Positions 31,679 to 31,791 of a stretch of 31,791 nucleotides of DNA are shown in pieces. Every line of letters starts with the position of its first letter. Positions within the stretch are counted from its first letter, which is position 1. The notes under the pieces were generated by a model. It did not search any database, had not been told where the DNA came from, and saw nothing but the letters and a program-made list of their open reading frames with translations. A program made the position numbers and the translations under genes. Source of the DNA: Terrisporobacter othiniensis (GTDB lineage: Bacteria > Bacillota > Clostridia > Peptostreptococcales > Peptostreptococcaceae); contig NZ_JWHR01000044.1 in assembly GCF_000808015.1 (NCBI RefSeq), positions 1 to 31,791 on the forward strand, read 5' to 3'.

Positions 31679-31791
31679 TTTAAGGAATTTTTTTAACCCT
31701 TATACTTCAACAAAATCTGAATATAGATTTTTAAAATTTATATTCTACCATCAAAGAATATAGATAGTTGGTTATAAATACTATCCCAATT
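31679..31791 (-). mobile_element. Second IS256-type copy, 3' end only, cut by the window edge
   Basis: Matches 28649-28760 base for base apart from one extra T in a T-run. It includes the end of the transposase frame (stop at about 31738) in the same orientation. The element continues beyond the window, so whether this copy is intact is unknown. Confidence 0.8.

Noticed and set aside
31738..31791. Annotating the second transposase end as a gene
   Set aside because: Only about 18 C-terminal codons are inside the window, so it is covered by the mobile element entry.
1..31791. tRNA, rRNA, CRISPR or phage modules
   Set aside because: Read on both strands; no cloverleaf, rRNA core, repeat-spacer array or phage structural genes were seen.

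Overview
The window is very AT-rich, with strong purine Shine-Dalgarno sites, A/T-ending codons and classic TTGAnn-17-TATAAT promoters. Gene content and order suggest a low-GC Firmicute of the Clostridia. The nanE-nanA-nanT-nanQ-nanK-rpiR order, which I recall from Clostridioides difficile, points to Peptostreptococcaceae (Clostridioides / Paeniclostridium / Paraclostridium type). No species is assigned; this is inference from content, not a database match.

Layout. (1) 1-6300: mixed housekeeping and envelope genes: a stand-alone PTS EIIC-like permease (+), then on the minus strand a TPR protein with a DNA-binding-like N-terminus, a small cupin, a membrane-anchored PrsA-type foldase, a DUF2238-like membrane protein and a YhfW-type FAD/Rieske oxidoreductase. 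(2) 6385-9341: nagR-nagA-nagB (+), with paired palindromic operators just downstream of the promoter. (3) 9348-14971: a complete sialic acid operon (-), nanE-nanA-nanT-nanQ-nanK-nanR, with two GAAA-N4-TTTC palindromes at its promoter. (4) 15215-20306: a chitobiose-type PTS operon (-), a GntR regulator then chbB-chbC-chbF-chbG-chbA, with a 19-bp inverted operator pair interleaved with the promoter. (5) 20641-25523: fruK-fruA (-) with an upstream PRD/EIIB/EIIA multidomain regulator. (6) 25607-28454: topoisomerase III (-) and a divergent nitroreductase (+). (7) 28455-31791: an accessory end with a decayed IS256-type element, a secreted-protein/small-membrane-protein pair, an orphan SH3-like fragment, and the start of a second near-identical IS copy running off the window.

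How the parts work together. Regions 2-5 form an amino-sugar and fructose block. Sialic acid (via NanA, NanK, NanE) and chitobiose (via the PTS, ChbG, ChbF) both give GlcNAc-6-P or GlcN-6-P, which NagA and NagB convert to fructose-6-P. FruA/FruK feed fructose-1,6-bisphosphate. Each operon has its own local regulator (GntR, RpiR, GntR, PRD type) and a recognisable palindromic site.

Between operons lie short GC-richer foldback sequences sharing a start (AAAAAATTCGCTTCGC-like), an internal AACACTTTA block and a GCTCAAA-like end. They look like one dispersed, degenerate intergenic repeat family. This family and the IS-bounded secreted-protein pair are the least explained parts of the window. I saw no CRISPR array, tRNA, rRNA or clear defence system.
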